From assembly GCF_947497915.1 (NCBI RefSeq), contig NZ_CANMIJ010000001.1, positions 411,501 through 475,500 on the forward strand: DNA of 64,000 bases, in the 5' to 3' direction. This DNA is from an uncultured Erythrobacter sp. Its GTDB lineage: Bacteria > Pseudomonadota > Alphaproteobacteria > Sphingomonadales > Sphingomonadaceae. The notes beneath the pieces were generated by a model. The model did not search any database. It worked only from the letters and a program-made list of their open reading frames with translations, and was not told where the DNA came from. Position numbers and translations under genes: made by a program. Position 1 is the stretch's first letter. Each line of letters starts with the position of its first letter. Positions 54,516-63,668 of this stretch are shown piece by piece.

Positions 54516-55538
54516 ATGATTCCAGCGATCTTTGGATGTTCAGGCCACACATTGACGGCCGACGAGCGCGCCTTCTTCCGCGATGCGGATCCGGCGGGCT
54601 ACATCCTGTTTGGCCGCAACTGTGAGAATGCAGAGCAATTGCGCGCGCTAACCGATGAATTGCGCGCGCTGCACGGGCGGGATCGCCTGCTTATCTCGAT
54701 AGATCAGGAAGGTGGCAGGGTCGCCCGCCTGCGCCCACCGCATTGGTCACCCTATCCGGCGGGCGAGGCCTTTGACACACTGTACGCATTCGCTCCGGCC
54801 AGCGCGATCGAGGCGGCACGGGCCAATGCGCACGCAATGGCTCTGGAACTGTCGGCAATGGGCATCACTGTCGATTATCACCCGCCGCTCGATGTGAGAC
54901 AGGCGGGCGCGCACGATGTGATCGGCGATCGTTCGCTTGGCCATAATCCGATGCAGGTCGCCGCGATTGGCCGCGCGATCATCGATGGTCTGGCGGCAGG
55001 CGGCGTTACCGGCTGTATCAAACATATGCCCGGCCATGGCCGCAGCATGGTCGACACGCATAAGGAAATGCCGACAGTCCATGCCAGCGCAGAAGAGTTG
55101 GAAACCGACCTAGCGCCGTTTCGCGCGCTGAATTCTGCCCTTATCGGGATGACGGGCCACCTCGTATTCCCTGTCTGGGATGCTGACAATCCGGCGACTT
55201 TGTCTGAAACCGTCATCCGCGACATCATCCGCGGCGAGATTGGTTTTGACGGCCTGTTGCTGACCGATGATATCGACATGGAAGCGCTCGACGGGACAAT
55301 CCCCGAACGCTCTGCCCGCGCTCATGAAGCAGGGTGCGATATCGTGCTCAATTGCTGGGCCAAGCTGGACGATATGGCGGGCATTTGCGAAGCTTTACCG
55401 GCGATGTCCGAGGTGACCGCGCAGCGGCTCGACCGCGCGCTTGAAGGAACACGGATCGCTCCCGCGATGGCAGGTGAGCAACCCAAATTGCTCGCGAAGC
55501 GCGATGCGCTGCTTGCACTGAAAGAGGAGCCCGCATGA
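54516..55538 (+). CDS. nagZ: Beta-N-acetylhexosaminidase NagZ (GH3)
   Basis: The 340-residue enzyme matches GH3 NagZ. It has SIDQEGGRVARLRPPHW, DVIGDRSLG, the KHMPGHGRSMVDTH motif with catalytic His174, and LLLTDDIDMEAL with the nucleophile Asp. It removes GlcNAc from muropeptides in cell-wall recycling. The stop overlaps the scpA start by 4 bases (ATGA), so the genes are translationally coupled. Confidence 0.95.
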   Translation: MIPAIFGCSGHTLTADERAFFRDADPAGYILFGRNCENAEQLRALTDELRALHGRDRLLISIDQEGGRVARLRPPHWSPYPAGEAFDTLYAFAPASAIEAARANAHAMALELSAMGITVDYHPPLDVRQAGAHDVIGDRSLGHNPMQVAAIGRAIIDGLAAGGVTGCIKHMPGHGRSMVDTHKEMPTVHASAEELETDLAPFRALNSALIGMTGHLVFPVWDADNPATLSETVIRDIIRGEIGFDGLLLTDDIDMEALDGTIPERSARAHEAGCDIVLNCWAKLDDMAGICEALPAMSEVTAQRLDRALEGTRIAPAMAGEQPKLLAKRDALLALKEEPA

Positions 55539-56425
55539 GCGAGATCGATCCTCAGGCAAAAACAGCCACACGGAATTCTGACGCCGCCGCTGCGCCCGCA
55601 CAGAAAGGCTTTATGCTGACCGGTGGATCATCCGAACCGACATCGGTCTGGCCAGAGGATGAAGTTGCAAAGCAGGGCGCAAAGTCCGGCGATAAGGCGC
55701 TGTATCTTGAGCTAGACGGGTGGGAAGGGCCGCTTGATCTGCTGCTCGATCTGGCGCGCCGTCAAAAGGTCGATTTGCGCGCGATCTCCATTCTCGCGCT
55801 GGTTGATCAGTACCTCACATATATTGAGCGCGCCGAAGAAATGCGGCTTGAACTCGCCGCTGATTACCTCGTCATGGCGGCGTGGCTGGCTTTCCTGAAA
55901 TCCTCGCTGTTGCTGCCCAAAGAAGAGCAAGAAGACCCAAGCCCTGAAGAACTCGCTCTACGTCTCCAATTGCGCCTGCAACGCCTTGGCGCGATGCGCG
56001 AGGCGGCAGCGCGTTTGATGGGACGTGACCGGATCGGACGCGACATCTTCCTGCGCGGCTCGCCCGAGGGGCTGCGGATCGATCGTAAGACCATGTGGAA
56101 GAGCGACGCCTATTCGCTGATCCAGGCCTATGGCCAGGTGAAGGCGCGCACCGCGCCGCGCATCTATCACGTTGCGGATCGCCCTGTGATGACGCTGGAT
56201 AGCGCGCTGGACCGCGTTTCGGCGATGCTGGGTGTGACGCTTGAATGGATGGAAATCCGCGACTTCCTGCCTGCACATGCCAATCCTGAACTGCGCAAAT
56301 CGGCGCTCGCGTCGAGTTTCGTCGCAGCATTAGAGCTTGCGCGCCTTGGCAAAGCGGAGATCGCACAGGACGAGGCGTTCTCTCCGCTGCGCATTCGCCG
56401 CCTGAAAGAGGGGGTCGCGGCGTGA
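55535..56425 (+). CDS. scpA: Segregation and condensation protein A
   Basis: The 296-residue kleisin-type protein has the ScpA N-terminal part (LYLELDGWEGPLDLLLDLARRQKVDLRAISILALVDQYLTYIE, about 50-95), a helical central region, and a C-terminal winged-helix-like end. With ScpB it bridges the SMC heads in the condensin complex. It overlaps both nagZ and scpB by 4 bases. Confidence 0.96.
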   Translation: MSEIDPQAKTATRNSDAAAAPAQKGFMLTGGSSEPTSVWPEDEVAKQGAKSGDKALYLELDGWEGPLDLLLDLARRQKVDLRAISILALVDQYLTYIERAEEMRLELAADYLVMAAWLAFLKSSLLLPKEEQEDPSPEELALRLQLRLQRLGAMREAAARLMGRDRIGRDIFLRGSPEGLRIDRKTMWKSDAYSLIQAYGQVKARTAPRIYHVADRPVMTLDSALDRVSAMLGVTLEWMEIRDFLPAHANPELRKSALASSFVAALELARLGKAEIAQDEAFSPLRIRRLKEGVAA

Positions 56426-57147
56426 GCGAGGACATCACCCAAGACGCTGTCCAAGACAGCGCGCCAAGCGAAGATGTAACGCCGGAAAGTGCCGCTCCGG
56501 TTATGGAAGCCGACGAGATTGAGCGCGCTCTGGAAGCAACCTTGTTCGCATCCGAAGAACCGCTGAGCGTGGATGCGCTCGCCAAACATCTAGGCGGGCT
56601 GGCGAATGGCGACGTGCGCGAGGGGTTGAAGTCGCTCACAGCGATGTATGAAAAGCGGGGCGTTCATCTGGTCGAGCGCGGTAAGCGCTGGCATTTTGAA
56701 ACTGCGCCCGATCTCGCGCATCTTCTGCGCCGTGAACGCGAGCAGGTCCGCCGCCTGAGCCGCGCGGCAACCGAAGTGCTGGCGATCATCGCTTATCATG
56801 AGCCTGTCAGCCGGGCCGAGATTGAATCCATTCGCGGGGTGCAAACCAGCGCAGGTACGCTCGACGTGTTGATGGAGGCGGGTTGGATCAAATTGGCGGG
56901 TCGCCGCGAAGTGCCCGGCCGTCCGGTTATTTACGCCACTACCCCTGAATTCCTCGACCATTTTGGCCTTGAAACCCGCCGCGATTTGCCCGGCATGGAC
57001 GAATTGCGCGCCGCTGGATTGCTTGATCCCGTCGACGACGCGCTCGAGGAGGCGATGGATGCAGCAGGAAACCCTGATCCTCAGGGTGATCATGGCGACG
57101 ATCAGGCACCTGAAAGCCCGCCCGGCGAAGACCCTGAAGACAGCTGA
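56422..57147 (+). CDS. scpB: Segregation and condensation protein B
   Basis: The 241-residue protein contains two winged-helix domains. Typical segments are IERALEATLFASEEPLSVDALAKHLGG, LSRAATEVLAIIAYHEPVSRAEIESIRGVQTSAGTLDVLMEAGWIKLAGRREVPGRPVIYATTPEFLDHFGL and a disordered acidic tail. It regulates SMC-ScpA. The start ATG/GTGA overlaps scpA. Confidence 0.96.
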   Translation: MSEDITQDAVQDSAPSEDVTPESAAPVMEADEIERALEATLFASEEPLSVDALAKHLGGLANGDVREGLKSLTAMYEKRGVHLVERGKRWHFETAPDLAHLLRREREQVRRLSRAATEVLAIIAYHEPVSRAEIESIRGVQTSAGTLDVLMEAGWIKLAGRREVPGRPVIYATTPEFLDHFGLETRRDLPGMDELRAAGLLDPVDDALEEAMDAAGNPDPQGDHGDDQAPESPPGEDPEDS

Positions 57148-57230
57148 TTTCGCGCGATTTGTCGCGATGACTGGCGCAGCGGCGCGTTCGCGCCTATATT
57201 GATCAAGTAGTTTTTATAGAGAGAAACCTC

Positions 57231-57464
57231 ATGGGTATTGGCTGGCCGCAGCTTTTGATCATCGCGCTTGTCATCCTCGTCCTGTTCGGACGCGGACGAA
57301 TCGCAGATATGATGGGCGATTTCGGTAAGGGTATTTCGAGCTTCAAGAAGGGCATGAACGAGGAAGTGGACGATAAGCCCGCATCCAAAGGCCAGATCGA
57401 AGCACCCGCGAAAGATAGCACCGTCGATACCAAGACGAGCGAAAAGACCGATTCGCCCGGCTGA
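57231..57464 (+). CDS. tatA: Twin-arginine translocase subunit TatA
   Basis: The 77-residue protein has the TatA membrane helix (WPQLLIIALVILVLFG, about 5-20), the FGRGRIADMMGDFGKGISSFKKGM amphipathic segment and an acidic tail. TatA forms the protein-conducting element of the Tat system for folded proteins. tatB follows 52 bases later. Confidence 0.96.
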   Translation: MGIGWPQLLIIALVILVLFGRGRIADMMGDFGKGISSFKKGMNEEVDDKPASKGQIEAPAKDSTVDTKTSEKTDSPG

Positions 57465-57516
57465 TTGAGCTCCCGCGCGCTCGATTGAAACGGGCATGTG
57501 CGGATAGAGGTATGTG

Positions 57517-57924
57517 ATGTTCGATATCGGCGCCGTAGAACTGCTGGTTGTTGTGATCGTCGCGATCCTTGTGATCGGGCCGAGTGAAATGCCGCGCGCC
57601 ATGCGGACTGCCGGCCGATGGATCGGGCAGGTCCGCAAAGTCTCCACCCATTTCCGCAGCGGGATCGACGCCATGGTGCGCGAGGCCGAGCTGGAGGACA
57701 TGGAAAAAAAGTGGAAGGCGCAAAACGAAGCGATCATGAAACGCACGGCGGGTAAGATCGAAGACGAAGCCGGAGAGCCGGTGATGACGGGACCGCCGCC
57801 CGTTGAAGGGCCCGTTGCAGCCGACAGCATGCCTGACCCTATGGCGGACGACCCCGCGCCAGCTGACGCAAATGAGGCTGCACCTGAATTGCCGCTCGCC
57901 CCCGATAAGTCGCCGAAGGATTAG
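57517..57924 (+). CDS. tatB: Twin-arginine translocase subunit TatB
   Basis: From the ATG at 57517 (AGAGG 6 bases upstream; a GTG three bases earlier is an alternative) the product has 135 residues. It has the TatB-type helix MFDIGAVELLVVVIVAILVIGPSEMPRAMRT, an amphipathic helix (WIGQVRKVSTHFRSGID) and a Pro/Ala/Asp-rich tail. TatB pairs with TatC to recognise twin-arginine signals. tatC follows by 3 bases. Confidence 0.96.
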   Translation: MFDIGAVELLVVVIVAILVIGPSEMPRAMRTAGRWIGQVRKVSTHFRSGIDAMVREAELEDMEKKWKAQNEAIMKRTAGKIEDEAGEPVMTGPPPVEGPVAADSMPDPMADDPAPADANEAAPELPLAPDKSPKD

Positions 57925-57927
57925 ACG

Positions 57928-58755
57928 GTGGCATTCGAAGTAAAAGATATCGACGAATCGCGCGCGCCGCTGCTGGATCATCTGATCGAGCTGCGCACGC
58001 GGCTTGTCCGCTGCGTGATTGCGTTGATGCTGGCCTTTGGTGTCTGCCTCTATTTTGCGGACCCAATCCTCGCGTTTCTCGTACAGCCATTGAAGGATGC
58101 GTTCCCTGACGGGGAAGGGCAGTTGATCTTCACGAAGTTGCCTGAACTGTTCTTTGTTGATCTGAAAGTCGGCCTGTTTGCAGGCTTTATGGTCAGCTTC
58201 CCGATCATCGCGAACCAGTTATGGGCGTTTGTGGCGCCGGGCCTTTATGCGCGGGAAAAGAAGGCGTTTCTGCCGTTCTTGTTGGCAACGCCCATCCTCT
58301 TTATCGGTGGGGCGTCGCTGGCCTATTTCGTAGTTATGCCGACGGCGTTTCGCTGGTTCCTCGGCTTTGGCGGGGATGCGGGCGGCCTGACGGTGGAGGC
58401 TCTGCCTGCTGCCGGCGAGTATCTCAATCTGGTGATGCAGTTCATTCTGGCCTTTGGTCTAACGTTCCTGCTGCCGGTACTGCTTATGCTGCTGCACCGC
58501 GCAGGCATTGTGACACGGGCGCAGCTAGCAGGCGCTCGGCGGTATGTGATTGTGGGCGTGGTAGCCTTGGCCGCGATTGTGACGCCGCCTGACCCCGGCT
58601 CGCAGATCATTCTCGCGCTGCCGCTATTGCTGTTATTTGAAGGGTCATTGATCCTGATGCGTTTTCAGGAAAGCGCAGTTGCGCGAGACGCGGCGGCTGA
58701 TGCTGCTAGCGATGATAATACCGCAGAAGCGGAACCAGAAGCCTCAATAGACTGA
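57928..58755 (+). CDS. tatC: Twin-arginine translocase subunit TatC
   Basis: The 275-residue membrane protein begins with GTG and has the family motifs SRAPLLDHLIELRTRLVRC, FADPILAFLVQPL, FVAPGLYAREKKAFLPFLLATPILFIGGASLAYFVVMP and TPPDPGSQ near the end. It has six membrane helices. It recognises the twin-arginine signal with TatB. It ends the tatABC operon, which adjoins scpA-scpB as in many alphaproteobacteria. Confidence 0.96.
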   Translation: MAFEVKDIDESRAPLLDHLIELRTRLVRCVIALMLAFGVCLYFADPILAFLVQPLKDAFPDGEGQLIFTKLPELFFVDLKVGLFAGFMVSFPIIANQLWAFVAPGLYAREKKAFLPFLLATPILFIGGASLAYFVVMPTAFRWFLGFGGDAGGLTVEALPAAGEYLNLVMQFILAFGLTFLLPVLLMLLHRAGIVTRAQLAGARRYVIVGVVALAAIVTPPDPGSQIILALPLLLLFEGSLILMRFQESAVARDAAADAASDDNTAEAEPEASID

Positions 58756-58870
58756 CGCTGATTATCCGCCCATGCCGAGCGCTGGTATTTCTCATTCACT
58801 ACCGGTGACATTGATTTAGCGACCGCGCAGCTGCTGGCTGCCATTCCAACACCTCAATCGGCTGGACACA

Positions 58871-58898
58871 AAAAAAGGGGCTCGCAAGCGAGCCCCTT
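58871..58898 (-). terminator. Terminator for the small minus-strand gene at 58922
   Basis: AAGGGGCTCGC and GCGAGCCCCTT form a strong stem with a very short loop. On the minus strand the stem is followed by TTTTTTTGTG, so it ends the gene whose stop is at 58922. Confidence 0.8.
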
Positions 58899-58921
58899 CG
58901 AATCTTGTTCAAGCAGCCGAA

Positions 58922-59149
58922 TTATGGGCTGGTTGGAAGATCGTCACCATCGTCGCCGCTGGCGATGACAATGATACCAGCAATCACTGCTGCTGCTGCG
59001 AGAAGAGCGATAAGAATGCCGCCTTCACCTTCAAGCTCGCTCTCGCCTTCGACCGGTGCAGAAGTGCGCTCGAAAGCGGCTTCAGCGATGGCGGGCGATG
59101 CAGCGAGAGATACTGCAGCAGTTGCCAGTGCAAGGTTACGGAATTTCAT
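58922..59149 (-). CDS. Small exported/membrane protein
   Basis: The 75-residue product has a signal peptide (cut after AIAEA, about residue 24), an acidic segment (EGESELEGEGG) and one further membrane helix (about 45-64: ILIALLAAAAVIAGIIVIASG) before an acidic Asp-rich end. Similar short proteins with this layout are frequent in sphingomonads. Function is unknown. A TetR-type palindrome lies about 95 bases upstream of its start (59245-59260). Confidence 0.72.
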   Translation of the reverse strand: MKFRNLALATAAVSLAASPAIAEAAFERTSAPVEGESELEGEGGILIALLAAAAVIAGIIVIASGDDGDDLPTSP

Positions 59150-59244
59150 CGAATCGTCTCCTAATTGAGCTCTTAGTTAATGTCGTTCGGATCGTGATTA
59201 CCGCAGGCACCGTTTCATGACAACCCTTAATTTGTATCATTGTG

Positions 59245-59260
59245 TTGACCGTACGGTCAA
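59245..59260. promoter_or_regulatory. TetR-type palindrome upstream of the small exported protein
   Basis: TTGACCGTACGGTCAA is a perfect 16-base palindrome in the gene-free stretch 59150-59476 (327 bases). It also contains a TTGACC -35-like hexamer on both strands; on the minus strand an ATACAA at -10 distance would suit the gene at 59149. No TetR gene is present in this window. Nothing else was recognised in this stretch. Confidence 0.5.
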
Positions 59261-59476
59261 AAGAACGGTGTAAATTCAGCCTTTTACACGGTTCGTCGCC
59301 GCTATGCTTCGAGTCGTCTATGGCTCCGAATTACGCATTCTTCTCGCAGTTGCACAATTGCCACGGTTGGCGCGCGCGCCTCGTGGCACGTGATTCGTAC
59401 TGATTGCGCGATGCTCGGGTGCCGATTTTGCGGCGTCCAATTGGAGCCTCTTGAAATAGCGCATCAATTCAATTGC

Positions 59477-61123
59477 CTATCGCATACGTTTCCCGCCGAC
59501 CCATACTTGGAGGATCCGCGTATCGCGAATGTCGCTAGGCGCGGCGAGCATCGGGTCGCGGTCTACCAGCAGAAAGTCCGCCCGTTCGCCTGGAACCAAA
59601 CGCCCGAAATGGCCGTCGGCAAAACCGGCATAAGCGGCATCTGACGTGAAGGCCTTAAGAGCGGCTTCGCGGCTGATGGTTTCGCTGGGTAGCCATCCGC
59701 CGAAGGGTTGGCCATCGGCGTCGGTGCGGCTGATCGCGACGGCAAAGCCAGCAAAGGCATCCGCAGGCTCTACCGGAGCGTCAGAACCAAAGGCGAGCTT
59801 CCCGCCGACCTTCAAAACGCTGCGCCATGCATAGGCCCCGTCCAGCCGATCTGGCCCGAGGCGTGCCTCTGCCATTGTCCGGTCGGATGTCTGATGGAGC
59901 GGCTGCATGGAGGCGATTACGCCGTGCTTGCCAAAATCGGAAAGTTCCTCTGGATCAACGACTTGTGCATGCTCGATGCGCCAGCGCCTGTCGCCTTTGT
60001 AAGTCTCCGAAAGCTCTTGAATGGCGAGCAGCACGTCGGAATTGGCGGCATCGCCAATCGCGTGGATCGCAGTCTGGAAATTGTCGAGCGCAGCGCGGCT
60101 CATTGTGTTGCGCAGCTGTGCTGGCGTCATCAATGGCAGACCGCGTGTCTGTGGCTCGTCTGCATAGGGCTCTTTTAATATCGCGCCGCGCGATCCCAGT
60201 GCACCGTCAAGATACAGCTTTATCCCGCCCATGCGCAGCTTGTCATCATACAGCCACGGGGTCGGGCCGGGGCCCGCGATCAATTCCATCGTGTCGCCGT
60301 CAGTTGCGTAAGACATGATGCGCACATTGAGCCTGCCAGCGTCGCCTGCGCGGCGGAACGTCTGCCAATCCTCAATAGAGGTGCCCATATCGGCGACCGC
60401 TGTCACGCCATTGGCGAGCAGGATCTCCTGCGCTTTGCCCAGCGCAGCGTCGCGATCTTCAGGGCGAGGCGCGGGCACGACTTTGTTGATGAGCCCTTCG
60501 GCGGCATCGACGAACACGCCGGAAGGCTCGCCACTGCCGGCTTTACGGATGATGCGCCCGCCGACAGGGTCTTTGTCTGCGGCGGTTACGCCTGCGCGTT
60601 CAATCGCGGCGGTGTTGGCCCAGCTCGCATGGCCGTCAACACGTTGCAGCCAAACGGGACGGTCAGAGATCACCGCGTCCAATTCCTCGGCCGTCGGGAA
60701 GCGGCCAAGGCCCCATTTCTCTTGGTTCCAGCCGCGGCCCAAAATCCATGGGCGGCCCGGATTTTCCTCGGCAAAGGTGTTGATCTTGGCGAGGGCTTCT
60801 TCGAGCGAGTTCGTATCCGACAGGTCGAGCAATAGTGCGCCAAAGCCAATGCCCATAACGTGAGCATGCGCGTCAATCATTCCGGGCAGCATGACCCGGC
60901 CTTCGCCGTCGACCGCGTAGTCAACGTCTTCAGGACGATCATCGCCGCGCTTCAGGACTTCGCGAACCTTGCCCTCATCATCGAATACCAGCCCTGTGAA
61001 GCGAACGACTTCACCGCTTTCATCGACGGTGATCCCTTCGACGTCATAAACCAGCGTATCTGCGGCGGCGGGCACCGCGATTGCCACCGCCAACGCGGCG
61101 AGGCTGCAAGAGATAAAGCGCAT
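59477..61123 (-). CDS. Exported amidohydrolase-family protein (YtcJ-like)
   Basis: The 548-residue product has a signal peptide (cut near PAAA, about residue 20). The amidohydrolase domain has the metal motif HxH in GMIDAHAHVMGIG, an IHAIGDAANSD segment, WRIEHAQVVDPEEL and SDAPVEPADAFAGFAVAISR. Related enzymes hydrolyse amides or cyclic ureides, often with broad specificity. It starts 8 bases before the next minus-strand gene's stop, so it is probably in one transcription unit with it. Confidence 0.92.
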   Translation of the reverse strand: MRFISCSLAALAVAIAVPAAADTLVYDVEGITVDESGEVVRFTGLVFDDEGKVREVLKRGDDRPEDVDYAVDGEGRVMLPGMIDAHAHVMGIGFGALLLDLSDTNSLEEALAKINTFAEENPGRPWILGRGWNQEKWGLGRFPTAEELDAVISDRPVWLQRVDGHASWANTAAIERAGVTAADKDPVGGRIIRKAGSGEPSGVFVDAAEGLINKVVPAPRPEDRDAALGKAQEILLANGVTAVADMGTSIEDWQTFRRAGDAGRLNVRIMSYATDGDTMELIAGPGPTPWLYDDKLRMGGIKLYLDGALGSRGAILKEPYADEPQTRGLPLMTPAQLRNTMSRAALDNFQTAIHAIGDAANSDVLLAIQELSETYKGDRRWRIEHAQVVDPEELSDFGKHGVIASMQPLHQTSDRTMAEARLGPDRLDGAYAWRSVLKVGGKLAFGSDAPVEPADAFAGFAVAISRTDADGQPFGGWLPSETISREAALKAFTSDAAYAGFADGHFGRLVPGERADFLLVDRDPMLAAPSDIRDTRILQVWVGGKRMR

Positions 61124-61131
61124 GTTCGTAA

Positions 61132-62028
61132 TTATCCTTTTTTCGGAAGGCGCGTGATCAGCGCGCTGGTATCTTTGCGATTGCCGCCAGCAGCCTGAAC
61201 GTCGCCGTAAAATTGATCGACGAGCGCGGTTACGGGCGATGATAAGCCGAGCCGTTTTGCCTCGTCGAGTGCGTAGCCCAAATCTTTACGCATCCAGTCG
61301 ATGGCAAAGCCGAAATCAAATTCGTCTTTGGCCATCGTTGCCCAGCGATTGTCCATTTGCCAGCTTTGCGCCGCGCCGCCGGATATCGCTTCGTATGTCT
61401 TGTCCAGATCAAGACCTGCCGCCTGCGCCAGTCGGACTGCTTCAGATAATCCGCCGAGAACGCCAGCGATGCACATCTGGTTTGCCATTTTTGCGGTTTG
61501 CCCTGAGCCCGATGGGCCGACATGGACGATGGATTTTGAATAGCAATCCATTACAGGCTGCGCCCGTTCGACTGCGTCTTCTGTCCCGCCGCACATGACT
61601 GCCAATTGTCCATTGACCGCGCCTGCCTCACCCCCGCTGACGGGGGCATCAACAGCGGCAATGCCGCGCGCCTCCGCAGCAATTGCCAGCCCGCGCGCCA
61701 TATCAGCAGAAACGGTGGTGTGATCGACCAGCAATGTTCCGCCGCGCATCGTAGAAAGCACGCCGCCATCGCCGGTTGTTACCCCGGCCAGATCTTCATC
61801 ATTGCCAACGCAGATAAAGACGATGTCCGCATCCCGCGCCGCATACGCAGGAGTATCTGCGAAATGGACGTTCAAGCCTTCGCCGACCCATGCGCTGCAC
61901 CATTTCTCAGCACGCTGAGGTGAGCGGTTATAAGCGGTGACTTTATGTCCGGCCCGCACGAGGTGGCCTGTCATCGGCCCGCCCATCACGCCTAGGCCGA
62001 TAAAGGCGACATTTTGAGGTATTGTCAT
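61132..62028 (-). CDS. 3-hydroxyisobutyrate dehydrogenase-family oxidoreductase
   Basis: From the ATG at 62028 the product has 298 residues. It has the Rossmann GLGVMGGPMTGHL motif, the substrate-binding DAPVSGGEAGAVNGQLAVM segment and a catalytic Lys in TAKMANQMCIAG. These NAD(P)-dependent beta-hydroxyacid dehydrogenases oxidise 3-hydroxyisobutyrate, tartronate semialdehyde and similar acids. The substrate is not determined. A longer in-frame start upstream (62133) is unlikely because it lacks conservation-like features. Confidence 0.91.
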   Translation of the reverse strand: MTIPQNVAFIGLGVMGGPMTGHLVRAGHKVTAYNRSPQRAEKWCSAWVGEGLNVHFADTPAYAARDADIVFICVGNDEDLAGVTTGDGGVLSTMRGGTLLVDHTTVSADMARGLAIAAEARGIAAVDAPVSGGEAGAVNGQLAVMCGGTEDAVERAQPVMDCYSKSIVHVGPSGSGQTAKMANQMCIAGVLGGLSEAVRLAQAAGLDLDKTYEAISGGAAQSWQMDNRWATMAKDEFDFGFAIDWMRKDLGYALDEAKRLGLSSPVTALVDQFYGDVQAAGGNRKDTSALITRLPKKG

Positions 62029-62189
62029 AAGCCTGTGTCCTAATCCGCTTTCGCGCGGATGCCAATGCGGGTTCGCGGCTGCGGCAGACATTGAAAGCAC
62101 ACGGCGCGGCGGGGGCAAGATTTTCTTGCACATGGCTCGTTCAAATCGAATTGCCCTTACGTCGCAGAGGGCCTAACCCGCCTGTCATT

Positions 62190-63455
62190 ATGACAAGCCA
62201 AACTGCATCTGCGGCTTATGCAAGCCCGACCGAAGCCGGCGCCGACGCGCTGACCATCGACACTATTCGCGCAGCTGCTGCGCGAATTGAAGGCGCGGTT
62301 GTAAAAACGCCGATGATGCATTCGATTACCCTGTCGGAAATTACCGGCGCGGAAGTGTGGTTGAAGTTTGAGAACCTGCAATTCACCGCTGCTTATAAAG
62401 AGCGCGGTGCGCTCAACGCTTTGCTGCATTTAACCGACGAGCAGAAGAAGCGCGGCGTGATCGCGGCCTCTGCCGGAAACCATTCGCAGGGGCTTTCCTA
62501 TCACGGCACCCGTTTGGGTGTGCCGGTGACTATCGTAATGCCTAAGACAACGCCGACTGTGAAAATCATGCAGACCGAAAGCGTCGGTGGCAATGTTGTG
62601 ATCGAGGGTGAGACTTTTGATGAGGCGGCGGCGCATGCCCGCACTCTCGAAGAGGAGTTGGGGCTTACGTTCGTGCACCCGTTTGATGATCCTCTGATCG
62701 CAGCGGGTCAGGGTACGGTTGCGCTCGAAATGCTTGAGGTGAAGCCCGATCTTGATTGCCTCGTGACGCCGATTGGTGGCGGCGGGCTGATCTCTGGCAT
62801 GGCGACTGTCGCCAAAGCCATGAATTCCGATATCGAAGTCGTCGGGGTACAGGCGGCATTGTTCCCGAGCATGTTTGATCGGATCAAAGGCGAAAGCCAC
62901 GATTGCGGAGGTGACACTCTGGCTGAAGGGATCGCGGTGAAAAAGCCCGGCGAGTTTACCAGCAAGGTTATCGCTGAGCGGGTGGACGACATCCTATTGG
63001 TTGGCGAACCAGCGCTTGAAAAAGCGGTCTCGTTGCTGCTCCAGATTGAGAAGACCGTGGTCGAGGGAGCGGGCGCAGCTGGGCTCGCCGCTGTTCTCAG
63101 CAATCCCGAGCGGTTCGCCGGAAAAACCATCGGCCTTGTGCTGTGCGGCGGCAATATCGATACCCGCTTGCTCGCCAATGTCCTGCTGCGCGACCTTGCA
63201 CGTCAAGGGCGGCTCGCACGGTTGCGCGTGACATTACAGGATCGCCCTGGCGCTTTGTTCAAAGTGATGAGCCTGTTTGATCAGCACAACGTCAACATCA
63301 TCGAAATCTATCACCAGCGCATCTTTACGACACTGCCGGCCAAAGGTCTGATCACAGATATCGAATGCGAAGCGCGCGACGCAGAGCAGGTTGAACGGCT
63401 GATCGAAGCCTTGCGGGCCAAAAACTACGAAGTGCAGATGGTCGAATTGAATTAG
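62190..63455 (+). CDS. ilvA: Threonine ammonia-lyase with one C-terminal ACT domain
   Basis: The 421-residue enzyme binds PLP at Lys70 in QFTAAYKERGALNALLHL. The Gly-rich cofactor loop is in SAGNHSQGLSYHG and the serine/threonine-lyase core runs to about residue 330. A C-terminal ACT domain follows (about 345-421: RVTLQDRPGALFKVMSLFDQHNVNIIEIYHQR). It deaminates threonine to 2-oxobutyrate. The single-ACT form is often assigned to the catabolic/TdcB-like type, so whether it serves isoleucine synthesis is not settled. It diverges from the dehydrogenase gene at 62028. Confidence 0.93.
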   Translation: MTSQTASAAYASPTEAGADALTIDTIRAAAARIEGAVVKTPMMHSITLSEITGAEVWLKFENLQFTAAYKERGALNALLHLTDEQKKRGVIAASAGNHSQGLSYHGTRLGVPVTIVMPKTTPTVKIMQTESVGGNVVIEGETFDEAAAHARTLEEELGLTFVHPFDDPLIAAGQGTVALEMLEVKPDLDCLVTPIGGGGLISGMATVAKAMNSDIEVVGVQAALFPSMFDRIKGESHDCGGDTLAEGIAVKKPGEFTSKVIAERVDDILLVGEPALEKAVSLLLQIEKTVVEGAGAAGLAAVLSNPERFAGKTIGLVLCGGNIDTRLLANVLLRDLARQGRLARLRVTLQDRPGALFKVMSLFDQHNVNIIEIYHQRIFTTLPAKGLITDIECEARDAEQVERLIEALRAKNYEVQMVELN

Positions 63456-63668
63456 CACCACGTTGGCGCCCATCAAACATGTGAAAGACTTTGCAAAAAC
63501 CTGTCCCGCTTTGAATCACCTTTGCCGGGAAATCGATGGACTGTGCAAAGTAAGGCTTTATTCACCATGATTCATAGTTAAGACTCTTTTACCGCGCAGC
63601 CCAAGCAGGCATAAGATTGTCTTAACAAGCCCGACGCTGATTCCCGCTAGAGAGGACCGAGCCGACCC

